A stretch of 28,022 bases of DNA from Aminicenans sp964648465 (GTDB lineage: Bacteria; Acidobacteriota; Aminicenantia; Aminicenantales; Aminicenantaceae): the NCBI GenBank assembly GCA_964648465.1, contig CAZYMU010000033.1, forward strand, positions 1-28,022, written 5' to 3'. Positions within the stretch are counted from its first letter, which is position 1. Each line of letters begins with the position of its first letter. Both the position numbers and the translations under genes were made by a program. This document shows, piece by piece, positions 7,274 to 15,210 of the stretch. The notes below the pieces were generated by a model. It was not told the origin of the DNA. It saw only the letters and a program-made list of their open reading frames with translations, and searched no databases.

Positions 7274-8638
7274 TTACAGGAGTTTCTCTGCTTCTATTAC
7301 TGCATCCCTGAATATTTCTACGCCTTTCATTGCTAGTTCTTCGGTTATGACAAGGGGGGGAAGAAACCGGGCTACATTGAAATAGTGTCCTCCGATTTCT
7401 ATCAAGAGGCCATTACGGTGGCAGTAACTTCTCACCATGCTTGCCAGTTCTGGAGCGGGCTCTTTTGTCTCTTTATCCCTGACGAGTTCCACACCCAGCA
7501 TTAAACCTTTTCCTCTGGCTTCGCCGATAATCTTTGAATCTTTCTCTATTTCTTTAAGCCAGGAAAGCATCAAACCGCCCAGATTAAGAGCATGTTCTGC
7601 AAGATTATTCTCGACCATAAAATTTAAGGCTGCGCTTCCGGCAGCATACGCCACAACATTCCCCCGAAACGTGCCGATGTGCTTGCCGGCAGGCCAGGTA
7701 TCCAGCCCCTCCTTGTAAGCAATGCAGGAAATCGGAAATCCCACACCTCCGAGTCCCTTGCTTAGAGTTATAATGTCAGGCAAGACCTTACTGTGCTCAA
7801 ACGCAAACATCTTTCCAGTTCGGCAAAGCCCGGCCTGAATTTCGTCTATAATCATGAGTATTTCATGTTTATTGCAGATTTCTCTTATCTTAGGAATGAA
7901 TTTTTCTGGAGGAACAATTGATCCACCTTCCCCCTGAATGGCCTCAATAATAACTGCTGCTGGTTTCCCTACTCCGGAATGTGGGTCTTCGAGTATATGC
8001 TCCAGGTATTGAGCACAGTCAAGATTACAAGTCTCCGGTTCTTTTCCAAATGGGCAGCGATAGCAGTAGGCATAGGGGATAAAATGGACTTCGGGAAGCA
8101 TAGGAAGAAAATCCTCCTTGAAACCCAGACCGCTTGACAGCGAAAGAGCTCCGGCACTCATTCCATGGTAAGATCCTTCAAAGGCAATCATTGGATAGCG
8201 GCCTGTATTATATTTAGCAAGTTTCATTGCAGCTTCTACGGCATCAGATCCTGTTGGCCCTCCAAAAAAGACCTTGTTCAACTCGGCAGGTAAAAGCGAA
8301 TGCAAAATCCCGACCATTGACCTTCTTGCTGGATTTGGGAAGTCGAGTGAATGTGTAAGATTGACTATCTGAGATGAAGCGGCCTCTATTACTTCCGGAT
8401 TTGAATGCCCAACATTCATAACACCTGCTCCGCCGAAAAAATCAATGTATTTATTACCATCCACATCCTCTACGGTAGCACCACTGGCATAACGGACAGC
8501 CATAGGCATTCCCTTAGGATATGAGACTGCAGAGCCTTCGTGGGAAAATTGATACTCGAGAAATTCTTTCGACTTCGGTCCCGGAGGTGTAACTTTTATC
8601 AAAGGTGCATCAGTAAAAGAAAGTTTGCGAAAATTCAC
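7274..8638 (-). CDS. Class III PLP aminotransferase or amino acid racemase
   Basis: PLP-dependent fold-type I enzyme of the class III (ornithine/GABA) aminotransferase family. Visible features are GGPTGSDAVEAAMKLA (126-141), the PLP-stacking region GSYHG (155-159), IIDEIQAG with D265 that contacts the PLP ring nitrogen, and the Schiff-base lysine K294 in LSKGLGG. The N-terminal VTPPGPKSKE motif resembles the class III amino acid racemases of Thermococcales, so racemase or epimerase activity is as plausible as transamination. Between Y191 and D207 lies a Cys cluster (C192, C195, C204, C208). The start is a GTG with AGGAGA 5 nt upstream, and a -10-like TATAAT is near 8673. It converges on the symporter-racemase operon and may use the same amino acid. 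Confidence 0.85.
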   Translation of the reverse strand: MNFRKLSFTDAPLIKVTPPGPKSKEFLEYQFSHEGSAVSYPKGMPMAVRYASGATVEDVDGNKYIDFFGGAGVMNVGHSNPEVIEAASSQIVNLTHSLDFPNPARRSMVGILHSLLPAELNKVFFGGPTGSDAVEAAMKLAKYNTGRYPMIAFEGSYHGMSAGALSLSSGLGFKEDFLPMLPEVHFIPYAYCYRCPFGKEPETCNLDCAQYLEHILEDPHSGVGKPAAVIIEAIQGEGGSIVPPEKFIPKIREICNKHEILMIIDEIQAGLCRTGKMFAFEHSKVLPDIITLSKGLGGVGFPISCIAYKEGLDTWPAGKHIGTFRGNVVAYAAGSAALNFMVENNLAEHALNLGGLMLSWLKEIEKDSKIIGEARGKGLMLGVELVRDKETKEPAPELASMVRSYCHRNGLLIEIGGHYFNVARFLPPLVITEELAMKGVEIFRDAVIEAEKLL

Positions 8639-8708
8639 TTTAATCTCCTGTCGATAACATCATGTAATAAAAATTATATCATATGTTGCTGATTCATAAG
8701 AAAGATTC

Positions 8709-8720
8709 TCAACCGGTTGA
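8709..8720. promoter_or_regulatory. Perfect palindrome upstream of the class III gene
   Basis: TCAACCGGTTGA is a 12-bp perfect palindrome about 30 bp upstream of the likely -10 box of the aminotransferase-family gene. That is a typical position for a dimeric regulator site, but no other copy was noticed. Confidence 0.25.
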
Positions 8721-8886
8721 AAGCATCAGCCAGTTTCAACTCCCTGAACTCAAAATAACCACCCTTCCCATCGATTCTTCGAAGAATTTCTTTAATCTTC
8801 CCCGGAATGCATTATTTTTATTATTAAATTTAGCAAGTAATAATACTTTCTTTAAAACATTAGGTCAAGAAGCAAAAGATAAAAAA

Positions 8887-8914
8887 AAGGAGGAGAACAC
8901 CCGTTCTCCTCCTT
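8887..8914 (-). terminator. Strong bidirectional intrinsic terminator
   Basis: A perfect 12-bp stem (8887-8898 with 8903-8914) has a 4-nt loop and is flanked by A-tracts on one side and T-tracts on the other, so it can act in both directions. It lies about 20 nt past the DUF4097 stop and closes the sigma/anti-sigma/DUF4097 operon. Nothing coding is supported between it and 8638. Confidence 0.9.
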
Positions 8915-8935
8915 TTTTTGCTGATAAGTTTCTGC

Positions 8936-9943
8936 TTAACTTTTCTTCAGATAAACGTCACCGCTGAAAGTCTTGATGACTATTTCCGCTCCTCCGCCAT
9001 TTACGCTGCCACTGAGTTTTTTCCTGCTGATCTTCCCGGAAACAGTGATATCGAAATCTGTCTCTATATCTCCGCTGAAGGTATTGGCTTCGAGGTCAAA
9101 AGCCGAATCCGAAGGAATTATCATATTAATAGATCCGCTGTGTGATTTCAGATAATATCTCCCATCAGCATAGATTTTCCCTACATATTTGACTGAACCG
9201 CTTACTGTTCCTGCTTTTATGACTTTTGCATCCGTTACATCCAGTAATTCAATCTCCCCGCTAACAGTCTCTGCTTCGATAGAACCCTTTATACGTTCAA
9301 CAGTAACATCGCCCGAAACAGAACCTACATCCACATCGCCTATAACATCGTGGATTTCTAAATCTCCACTAACAGAATTACAATTTGCTCCTTTGTCCGC
9401 CTTGAAGACTTCCACGTCTCCGCTGACAGATTTTGCCTTCAGTGTGCCGGCAATATCGTTAAGAGATACATCGCCGCTAACGGTCTCTGCTTTCACAGTA
9501 CCTCCGATTTTTTCGAGGGTCAGATCGCCGCTAACCGAATCAACATTTGCAGATGCCATAGACGGAATGAACAGCCAGTATTTTACAGAAACATTCAAAG
9601 ACCTGATTCTTATCTTCGGATATTTTGTCTCAATCCTGAGTGTACTCCCTTCCTCTGTTATCTCGATTTTAACCTTACTTACATTCTCTTTTGCTTTCTC
9701 TAGAGAAGTAGCCTTTGAGATTTTAAGGGCGTCGATTTTTACTTCAGCCTTGTCCCAGGTTTTGACCTCGATATCTCCTGCAATATTTCCTAAAAATAAC
9801 TTTCCATCCTTCGTGAGTGGGACTGTCTTCTGGAATTTTTCCTCATATTTCTCCTTTTCCGCTGATATCCCAGGATAAAACCCAAGCATGAGAAACAAAA
9901 AACTTACAGCTGCCAGTGAACTAACAACTTTTTTGGTTTTCAT
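8936..9943 (-). CDS. Exported DUF4097 beta-strand repeat protein
   Basis: Secreted or periplasmic protein of unknown biochemical role. An N-terminal signal peptide (K4, hydrophobic VVSSLAAVSFLFLMLGFYPG, cleavage near ISA-EKE, about residue 28) is followed by about 300 residues dominated by a recurring motif of the SVSGDV/TVSGEI type, spaced roughly 18-20 residues apart. This is characteristic of DUF4097 (putative adhesin), predicted to form a right-handed beta-helix or stacked-strand domain. It is the last gene of a three-gene operon, 18 nt after the anti-sigma gene, and is preceded by AAGGAGG. DUF4097 proteins are often encoded beside ECF sigma/anti-sigma pairs, which suggests an envelope-linked role under that sigma factor. 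Adhesion itself is unproven. Confidence 0.88.
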   Translation of the reverse strand: MKTKKVVSSLAAVSFLFLMLGFYPGISAEKEKYEEKFQKTVPLTKDGKLFLGNIAGDIEVKTWDKAEVKIDALKISKATSLEKAKENVSKVKIEITEEGSTLRIETKYPKIRIRSLNVSVKYWLFIPSMASANVDSVSGDLTLEKIGGTVKAETVSGDVSLNDIAGTLKAKSVSGDVEVFKADKGANCNSVSGDLEIHDVIGDVDVGSVSGDVTVERIKGSIEAETVSGEIELLDVTDAKVIKAGTVSGSVKYVGKIYADGRYYLKSHSGSINMIIPSDSAFDLEANTFSGDIETDFDITVSGKISRKKLSGSVNGGGAEIVIKTFSGDVYLKKS

Positions 9944-9961
9944 AACATACCTCCTTTTTAT

Positions 9962-10657
9962 TTATAAAGTTGTCTCTAATTCCCTTTTATGGGAATAAAT
10001 ATCTTTAACTTCAATCATTTCAGTTAACAAATCCGCCTTGTCCTTGTAAGCAGCCAGCAAATAATTCCGGGTTTCAACATTATCCGGCTCACTGAGTACT
10101 GCCTGTTTGCATGCAGTAATCGACGTATTTATGATCTCGAGATTTGTCCGGAAGACTTCAGCCACTTCAGGGTCAAAGCTTTTTTCTTGATATGAGACAG
10201 CCTCTCCAAGAGCCTTTATTGCCAGCTGATAATGGTGCTCTGCTTCCTCCAATTTTGCAAAAGCGATGTTTTTACTGTCAACTCCAGGCAGAGTTCCTCC
10301 CTGCTTCAAGGAGTGAATTCCCAAAATCCCTGCCCCAACTAAAATAACTAATAGAAATGCGGCACTCAAAACAAAGCGAAGCCTTGGGGCGTTTAACCAC
10401 TGCCGTCTTCCAGGCGCCAAGACATGTACTGGTTGTGTTTCTGTGTTTAATCTTGCTTCTATCTTGGACCAGGTTTCATTGGGGGGAGTAAGTTTATTTA
10501 ATTCCTTTGCATCCTTAGCGATTTTCCGGAAGTCTTTTAAAAATTTCTGGCAGTCAAGACATACATCAAGATGTTCCTCGAGAGAAGAGACATGCCCCGT
10601 ATCCAGATTGCCGTCTATATAATCACTGATTAACCTTTTGGCTTTTGCACATTTCAT
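9962..10657 (-). CDS. Membrane-anchored zinc-type anti-sigma factor
   Basis: Predicted regulator that sequesters the ECF sigma factor encoded immediately upstream. The N-terminal domain has the zinc anti-sigma pattern: C3, then H29-x3-C33-x2-C36 in EEHLDVCLDCQKF. A single transmembrane helix spans about residues 95-114. The C-terminal ~110 residues are predicted extracytoplasmic and helical (EEAEHHYQLAIKALGEAV, then NVETRNYLLAAYKDKADLL), TPR-like in feel, and may sense an envelope signal. The ATG at 10657 has AAGGAG upstream and lies 10 nt after the sigma gene stop, so the two are co-transcribed and probably coupled. Confidence 0.88.
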   Translation of the reverse strand: MKCAKAKRLISDYIDGNLDTGHVSSLEEHLDVCLDCQKFLKDFRKIAKDAKELNKLTPPNETWSKIEARLNTETQPVHVLAPGRRQWLNAPRLRFVLSAAFLLVILVGAGILGIHSLKQGGTLPGVDSKNIAFAKLEEAEHHYQLAIKALGEAVSYQEKSFDPEVAEVFRTNLEIINTSITACKQAVLSEPDNVETRNYLLAAYKDKADLLTEMIEVKDIYSHKRELETTL

Positions 10658-10667
10658 TTCTCTCTCC

Positions 10668-11249
10668 TTATATCATTTGCTTACATTCAAGCTGTTTTCT
10701 TATCTTCATCCTCGCTTTGAAAAGCTGGGATTTGGATGTCCCCACCGAGCATCTCATGATCTGAGCTATCTCTCTATGTTTGAAACCCTGAACATCATGA
10801 AGAAGGAATATGCTTTTCAGTTTGGTCGATAAACTCTGTATTGCGTCACCAAGCTGTTTGTTCTCTACTCTATCCGGTACAGAGTTTCCTGATAACTTTC
10901 CTTCCACCTCATTTAACGGGACAGTTTTTCTAAGCCGCACATTTCTGCTCCGTAAATGAGTGAGGCATGTGTTTACAGCAACACGATAAAGCCAACCTAC
11001 AAAAGCTTCATCATTATCCAGTTCCTTAAATCTGGTATAAACCTTAAGAAAGATATCCTGAAGTAAATCTTCGGCAGCAGCAGTATTATATGTATACCGG
11101 TAGGCCAGGTTGAAAATTGAAGTCTTGAAGCGCTCGAATATAGATTCCATGGCCTCTGAATCTCCTTCACGGCTGCGCTTTATCAAATCGAGAAGAATGC
11201 TGTCAGTACCGAATCTTTCTCCTGCGGTATTCTTTTTTTCTTCTTCCAT
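10668..11249 (-). CDS. ECF-type RNA polymerase sigma factor
   Basis: Alternative sigma-70 factor of the extracytoplasmic-function group, 193 aa from the chosen start. Region 2 runs through FNLAYRYTYNTAAAEDLLQD, FLKVYTRFKEL and FVGWLYRVAVNTCLTHLRS. Region 4 is QSLSTKLKSIFLLHDVQGF followed by the helix-turn-helix EIAQIMRCSVGTSKSQLFKAR. Region 3 is absent, as expected for ECF sigmas. An upstream in-frame ATG at 11342 would add 31 residues, but the ATG at 11249 has GAGGG 7 nt before it and gives the usual length. The added residues would also come from the duplicated 178-bp block. The gene leads an operon with its anti-sigma and DUF4097 genes. Confidence 0.93.
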   Translation of the reverse strand: MEEEKKNTAGERFGTDSILLDLIKRSREGDSEAMESIFERFKTSIFNLAYRYTYNTAAAEDLLQDIFLKVYTRFKELDNDEAFVGWLYRVAVNTCLTHLRSRNVRLRKTVPLNEVEGKLSGNSVPDRVENKQLGDAIQSLSTKLKSIFLLHDVQGFKHREIAQIMRCSVGTSKSQLFKARMKIRKQLECKQMI

Positions 11250-11365
11250 AATTTGTCCCTCATTGTTTTTTCCTATTCTAGCACAATATTCTCTTCCAAT
11301 TCTTCCTTCAAAAAGGACAAATACTGATAATGGATAGCTCATTTATTTCTTTCCTCATATATATA

Positions 11366-11392
11366 GATGAAACAGAGGACAAAAAGGTTGCC
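11366..11392 (-). promoter_or_regulatory. Candidate ECF-type promoter of the sigma operon
   Basis: On the minus strand GGCAAC, with the AAC core common to ECF -35 elements, is followed after about 16 nt by a TTTCAT sequence. Both elements are conserved in the second repeat copy. This could be an autoregulated promoter. The assignment rests on pattern only. Confidence 0.25.
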
Positions 11393-11395
11393 CAC

Positions 11396-11420
11396 AAAAA
11401 AGGTGCCTGGTACCTTTTTT
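11396..11420 (-). terminator. Terminator of the CBM9/DUF5916-like gene
   Basis: AAAAAAGGT (11396-11404) pairs with ACCTTTTTT (11412-11420) and ends in a T-run on either strand. It lies about 70 nt past the stop codon at 11491. The equivalent hairpin in repeat copy B is at 14096-14120 with an 8-bp stem. Confidence 0.7.
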
Positions 11421-11490
11421 CAATTAGAGGGGATGGAGGAAGCGGTCTCAGTTTGGAAAAAAGTTCGGATTTTCTGTTATTAAAACCTGA

Positions 11491-13779
11491 CTATTTCGTC
11501 CAAGCGTATCCAACTTTCATAAAGAATGTCCTGTCGGTCTGGGTGACATCGATTCCTGTCATGCCAAGATAATTATCCGAATACCCCAGAAATAGCACAG
11601 TCTGAGGATTAATCTTGTAGGAAAACAAGAATTGAGTGAAGAATGTTTGCGTTTTCGGCAGCACAGGGAAGAGATAGAGATCAGTGTTTCTTGAAAGATC
11701 CAGGTATTGTACGATAGCGCGGATAAAAGTACGGACGGAAAAATTATATATCAAACGCACCTGGGATAGATTGGCTGTGAAAATCTTATCTCCTTTGAGG
11801 CTGAGATTTTGAAGGGTATGCATGATATTGACATTAACATGGCGTCCTAGATTGAATTCAGCAAAAGGCTCAAGATAAAATTGATTGGCTTTCCTTTCGT
11901 TTTGATAATCGACAGTCCCACCGTATACTCCTGTTATATTAAAGCGCAAACCACTCATGGGCTTCATCTCTACAAACAGTACTCCCGAGCTTAAATCATA
12001 GTTCTCTCCGGCATAAAACTGCCGTCCCTGGCTGATCTCAATTAAAGCCGTTGTCTGTAATGGGCCCATGTATAGTGTACTAAGCATAAATGTTCCATCA
12101 GTCAGTCTCCCTTCATAGTCATATAATACGGAGCCATAAAATCCAACATTGATCCGATTAAACCAGCTTCCTCTTTTCCCCCAGAACACTCTGTTAATCT
12201 GGCCGTTTGCCGATCTAATATCCACCTGCGGAATATAGCCGTAGTCAGCCCTGAACCCAGGCGAGAAATCTTCATAACCAACAGCATAAATCCAATCGCG
12301 GCCCATATGATTAAAATCAACTTTCAAGGCGTTTCCGCCAAAAGCATCGATATCCTGACCGTAAGAGGAAGCCGTATGTAAAGGATAATCTGTTTCAGAG
12401 TGAAGATACTGGAAACTCAGTGTCTTAGTCCTGGAAAGACGCAAGAACCCATCAAAACCCATAACATGGTTGTAATAGTCATCGTGACCATTTGCTGCAC
12501 GTCCTGTATAAAGAAATCCAAGAGCGGAATTTTTCCCAACATCCCTCCGGAAACGGAATACTCCGCCCGTTACATCCTCTTCCAAAGAAGTCGAAAAAGA
12601 ACCCTGGTTTGAAGGAAAGAGAAGGTTGTTTATACTATCAACAGTTCCGAAAAAACCGATTGCGTTTTTCCCTATCTTCCCTGTAAACTTTACTCCTCCC
12701 GCAGGGTCAGCAACAGTTCGGGTAAATACAGCTTCCATGGGAGTAAGAAAAAAATCAGCGCCTTCGAGGAAGAAAGGCCGTTTTTCAGGATACCTGACAG
12801 CAAATCTCGTGTTGACTTCCAGTTGGGCAACATCGGCCTCGACCTGGGAAAAATCGGGGTTTACTGCGGCATTCAGGATCATATTCGGAGTGACTCCCCA
12901 ACGGACAGAAATGCCTGGATCAGCCATTACTTTGCCATTCTCCATTATCCCTTGAGGGAATTCATCCATTTTATCCGTACGGTTAGCCGTCAGAGTTGGG
13001 TCAACTTCCAGGTTTAATCCGGTTTTCATCCCCTGAAAGCCTGTAATTTTGTTAAACTGACACAAAACGCAGTTAATATCCCTCCTTCGTTTATGCGATG
13101 TCATCCTGTGGCGGACATTTCGCGGATAGGATCTTTCTGCAGAAAAACCCCATGTTTGAACCTCAGTCCCCTTTGGAAAACGGAGCTGGTTAAAAGGGAT
13201 AGCAATCTCAATTGAATATCCCCAATCAGTAATTTTCCCGCCTGAATTCCATATGGCGTCCCACGAGAAATCCTCGTAGCCCTCCATCTCGCTGAAATTT
13301 GCATCGGCTTGAACTCCAAGGGGATTAACCCTGAACTGGAATCCTCTACGTTCATCATTAAAAGGATCCACCATTATACAGATATGGTCATCCTGGATAA
13401 GAATATCGGTAGCATCACGGTCCATGAGGTGAGCACGAATCTTCGAAGGCTCCGGGTCAAAACATCTGAATGCAATAAATAAATTGTTCGCATCAAATGT
13501 AACCAGGCAGTCCGTATCAACCGGAGCAGGAATATTATCCCCGGGAAGCCATTCATAAGGAAGATTTATAACCACAGCGTCAGACCAGGCTTTTTCATTC
13601 AGCACTCCGTCTAATTTTATCTGCGAAGTAGCATGTGAAACCGCGTAATTCCTGCCGCTGAGTTTTTTCTTTTCCTGCTTCTGGCCCGCCTTGCCAGCAT
13701 CAAGAGCGAATCCGTTCAAAGCCGCAATTATCATTATAATTGTGATTACAATCCTCAGGGAAAATCCATGTCCTTTCAT
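11491..13779 (-). CDS. CBM9-like / DUF5916 outer-membrane-type protein
   Basis: Exported 762-aa protein. A signal peptide (hydrophobic IVITIIMIIAALNGFA, about residues 10-25) is followed by a CBM9-like domain (about residues 45-230: ATSQIKLDGVLNEKAWSDA, then CLVTFDANNLFIAFRCFDP, then NPLGVQADANF). Next comes a DUF5916-type region beginning near GLNLEVDPTL, with the motif NPDFSQVEADVAQLEVNTRF and PEKRPFFLEGADFF, and an alternating-hydrophobic C-terminal half likely to form an outer-membrane beta-barrel. The final residues KVGYAWTK are not a classic barrel end but are aromatic-rich. The function is unknown: polysaccharide binding or uptake is a guess from the CBM9 fold. The ATG follows GGAGG with 8 nt spacing. 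The gene lies between two copies of a 178-bp repeat, which may place it under the sigma operon's promoter type. Confidence 0.88.
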   Translation of the reverse strand: MKGHGFSLRIVITIIMIIAALNGFALDAGKAGQKQEKKKLSGRNYAVSHATSQIKLDGVLNEKAWSDAVVINLPYEWLPGDNIPAPVDTDCLVTFDANNLFIAFRCFDPEPSKIRAHLMDRDATDILIQDDHICIMVDPFNDERRGFQFRVNPLGVQADANFSEMEGYEDFSWDAIWNSGGKITDWGYSIEIAIPFNQLRFPKGTEVQTWGFSAERSYPRNVRHRMTSHKRRRDINCVLCQFNKITGFQGMKTGLNLEVDPTLTANRTDKMDEFPQGIMENGKVMADPGISVRWGVTPNMILNAAVNPDFSQVEADVAQLEVNTRFAVRYPEKRPFFLEGADFFLTPMEAVFTRTVADPAGGVKFTGKIGKNAIGFFGTVDSINNLLFPSNQGSFSTSLEEDVTGGVFRFRRDVGKNSALGFLYTGRAANGHDDYYNHVMGFDGFLRLSRTKTLSFQYLHSETDYPLHTASSYGQDIDAFGGNALKVDFNHMGRDWIYAVGYEDFSPGFRADYGYIPQVDIRSANGQINRVFWGKRGSWFNRINVGFYGSVLYDYEGRLTDGTFMLSTLYMGPLQTTALIEISQGRQFYAGENYDLSSGVLFVEMKPMSGLRFNITGVYGGTVDYQNERKANQFYLEPFAEFNLGRHVNVNIMHTLQNLSLKGDKIFTANLSQVRLIYNFSVRTFIRAIVQYLDLSRNTDLYLFPVLPKTQTFFTQFLFSYKINPQTVLFLGYSDNYLGMTGIDVTQTDRTFFMKVGYAWTK

Positions 13780-13950
13780 TCTTACTGCCTCCGATTGATA
13801 TATGCTATATATATAGCTTCAATTTTCACAATACAATTTGTTCACTTATTAATACGAAGTAATATCTAAATTAGTTTACTATTATAAATCAAATGGAAAT
13901 ACAAACCATACTTCCGTAGCATCAGGTCAGCTGCTTCTAAAACACGCAGA

Positions 13951-14128
13951 ATTCGCCCCTCATTGTTTTTTCCTATTCTAGCACAATATTCTCTTCCACT
14001 TCTTCCTTCAAAAAGGACAAATACTGATAATGGATAGCTCATTTATTTCTTTCCTCACATATATAAATGAAACAGAAACCAAAAAGGTTGCCTGCAAAAA
14101 AGGAGTCCGGTACCTTTTTTCAATTGTA
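13951..14128. repeat. Direct repeat copy B (178 bp), upstream of the CBM9/DUF5916-like gene
   Basis: Gap-free match to 11251-11428 (about 15 differences). It lies 171 bp upstream of the DUF5916-like start codon and on the other side abuts the promoter of the exporter operon. A minus-strand frame from 14039 runs about 58 codons through this copy and beyond. It shares its first 31 codons with copy A but is unlikely to be a gene. The rest of 13780-14208 is AT-rich with nothing else recognised. Confidence 0.95.
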
Positions 14129-14151
14129 GGAATTTCCAAGAAGCTTCATCC

Positions 14152-14180
14152 TTGACAAATAGAGGAAAAAATTCTAACTT
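14152..14180 (+). promoter_or_regulatory. Sigma70-type promoter of the exporter operon
   Basis: A perfect TTGACA (14152-14157) and TAACTT (14175-14180) are separated by 17 nt, with the ATG at 14209. This supports the 14209 start over the TTG at 14152, which falls inside the -35 box. Confidence 0.55.
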
Positions 14181-14208
14181 GCATTTAACCTTTACTAATC
14201 AAGGAAAA

Positions 14209-15195
14209 ATGAAAAAAAATGCATATATTATTATCAGCTTAATCTTATTATTCTTCTTATCAAACTGTAAAAGCAACCGTACCAATTCAACAACTCTCGA
14301 AGTTTCGGGGCTTATAGAAGCCATTGATACAGAGATACGGGCCCAGGTTCAAGGAGAAATTAAAGAAGTTTTTGTGCAGGAGGGGCAGCTTGTGAGGAAA
14401 GGAGATGTATTGTGTCATCTGGACAATGAGAAACTCAATATTCAATTGAATCAAGTTTTGGCCAGCCTGGAAGGTGCTCAAGCAAAACTTGCTCTTTTTA
14501 AGAAAGGAACAAAAAAAGAACTGATTGCTGTCGCGAAAAATCAATTAGAAGCAGCGGAAAAAGAGCTCGAACTTGCAAAGAAAAACCAGCAAAGAATGAA
14601 AGATTTACTCAGCGAAGGGGCGGTTCCGGAGACCCAAAAAGAGCAGGCAGATTTAAGATTAAAAGCTGCTTTTGAGAAACATGAAAGCGCAGGGGAAAAT
14701 TATAAACTGGCTTTCCGGGGGAGAGAGAAAGAAGAGATTGAAATGGTGGAAGCGGAAATAAAAAATCTCCGTGCACGGGAGCAGTTTCTTGCAAGACAGA
14801 TTCAGGACACAAAAATCACATCTCCCATAACAGGCTATCTTGAGATAAGACATATCGAAGTCGGGGAACTTGCAATGCCAGGCACAATTCTCTTCAGCAT
14901 AATCGATTTAAATCTGACTTACGTTAAGGCATATGTACCAGAAAAATACCTCGGAAAAGTCAGAGTCGGGGATTACGTTGAAGTTACATGCGACTCTTTC
15001 CCTGATAAAATTTACAGGGGGAAAGTAGACTACATCTCGGATCAGGCAGAATTCGCCCCTAAAAATGTTCAAACGAAAGAAGAACGGCTCAAACTTGTTT
15101 TCATGATTAAATCTTATCTTAAAAATAACGAACGATTCCTGAAGCCTGGAATGCCGGTGGATGTCAGGATATCATTGGATCTGCATAGAGAGTAA
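14209..15195 (+). CDS. HlyD-family periplasmic adaptor lipoprotein (YbhG-like)
   Basis: Membrane-fusion protein linking an ABC exporter to the outer membrane. The ATG at 14209 (AAGGA just upstream) gives 328 aa starting MKKNAYIIISLILLFFLSNC. LSNC is a lipobox, so C20 is probably lipidated. A biotinyl-lipoyl half-motif follows (LIEAIDTEIRAQVQGEIKEV, then VQEGQLVRKGDVLCHLD). Then come a long alpha-helical hairpin (about residues 85-205, rich in K/E/A), the second lipoyl half (TSPITGYLEIRHIEVGELA) and a beta-barrel domain (VKAYVPEKYLGKVRVGDYVEV). It is the first gene of a five-gene operon with two ATPases and two ABC-2 permeases and resembles YbhG of the YbhGFSR system. Confidence 0.9.
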   Translation: MKKNAYIIISLILLFFLSNCKSNRTNSTTLEVSGLIEAIDTEIRAQVQGEIKEVFVQEGQLVRKGDVLCHLDNEKLNIQLNQVLASLEGAQAKLALFKKGTKKELIAVAKNQLEAAEKELELAKKNQQRMKDLLSEGAVPETQKEQADLRLKAAFEKHESAGENYKLAFRGREKEEIEMVEAEIKNLRAREQFLARQIQDTKITSPITGYLEIRHIEVGELAMPGTILFSIIDLNLTYVKAYVPEKYLGKVRVGDYVEVTCDSFPDKIYRGKVDYISDQAEFAPKNVQTKEERLKLVFMIKSYLKNNERFLKPGMPVDVRISLDLHRE

Positions 15196-15210
15196 ACATC
15201 CTGGATCGAG

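Larger units (their letters stand above)
11251..11428. repeat. Direct repeat copy A (178 bp), upstream of the sigma gene
   Basis: This block aligns without gaps to 13951-14128, exactly 2,700 bp away in the same orientation. I count about 15 differences in 178 positions. It contains the ribosome-binding site and presumed promoter of the sigma gene at one end and a hairpin terminator at the other. The two copies bracket the CBM9/DUF5916-like gene. Confidence 0.95.

Noticed and set aside
8683..8967. 94-codon plus-strand open frame between the class III gene and the DUF4097 gene
   Set aside because: It runs through the strong terminator hairpin at 8887-8914 and into the opposite-strand DUF4097 gene, has no ribosome-binding site and has low-complexity composition.
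9189..9878. 229-codon plus-strand frame antisense to the DUF4097 gene
   Set aside because: Its Ser/Thr/Pro-rich translation is the mirror of the SVSGDV-type repeats on the minus strand. The minus-strand gene has a signal peptide, Shine-Dalgarno and operon context.
11250..11342. Upstream start that would extend the ECF sigma factor by 31 residues
   Set aside because: The extension is not typical of ECF sigma factors, lies in the duplicated intergenic block, and the ATG at 11249 has a clear GAGGG ribosome-binding site.
13863..14039. 58-codon minus-strand frame through repeat copy B
   Set aside because: Its first 31 codons are shared with the sigma upstream region, where the sigma gene has a better internal start. 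The differences between copies are not biased to silent changes and no ribosome-binding site is present.
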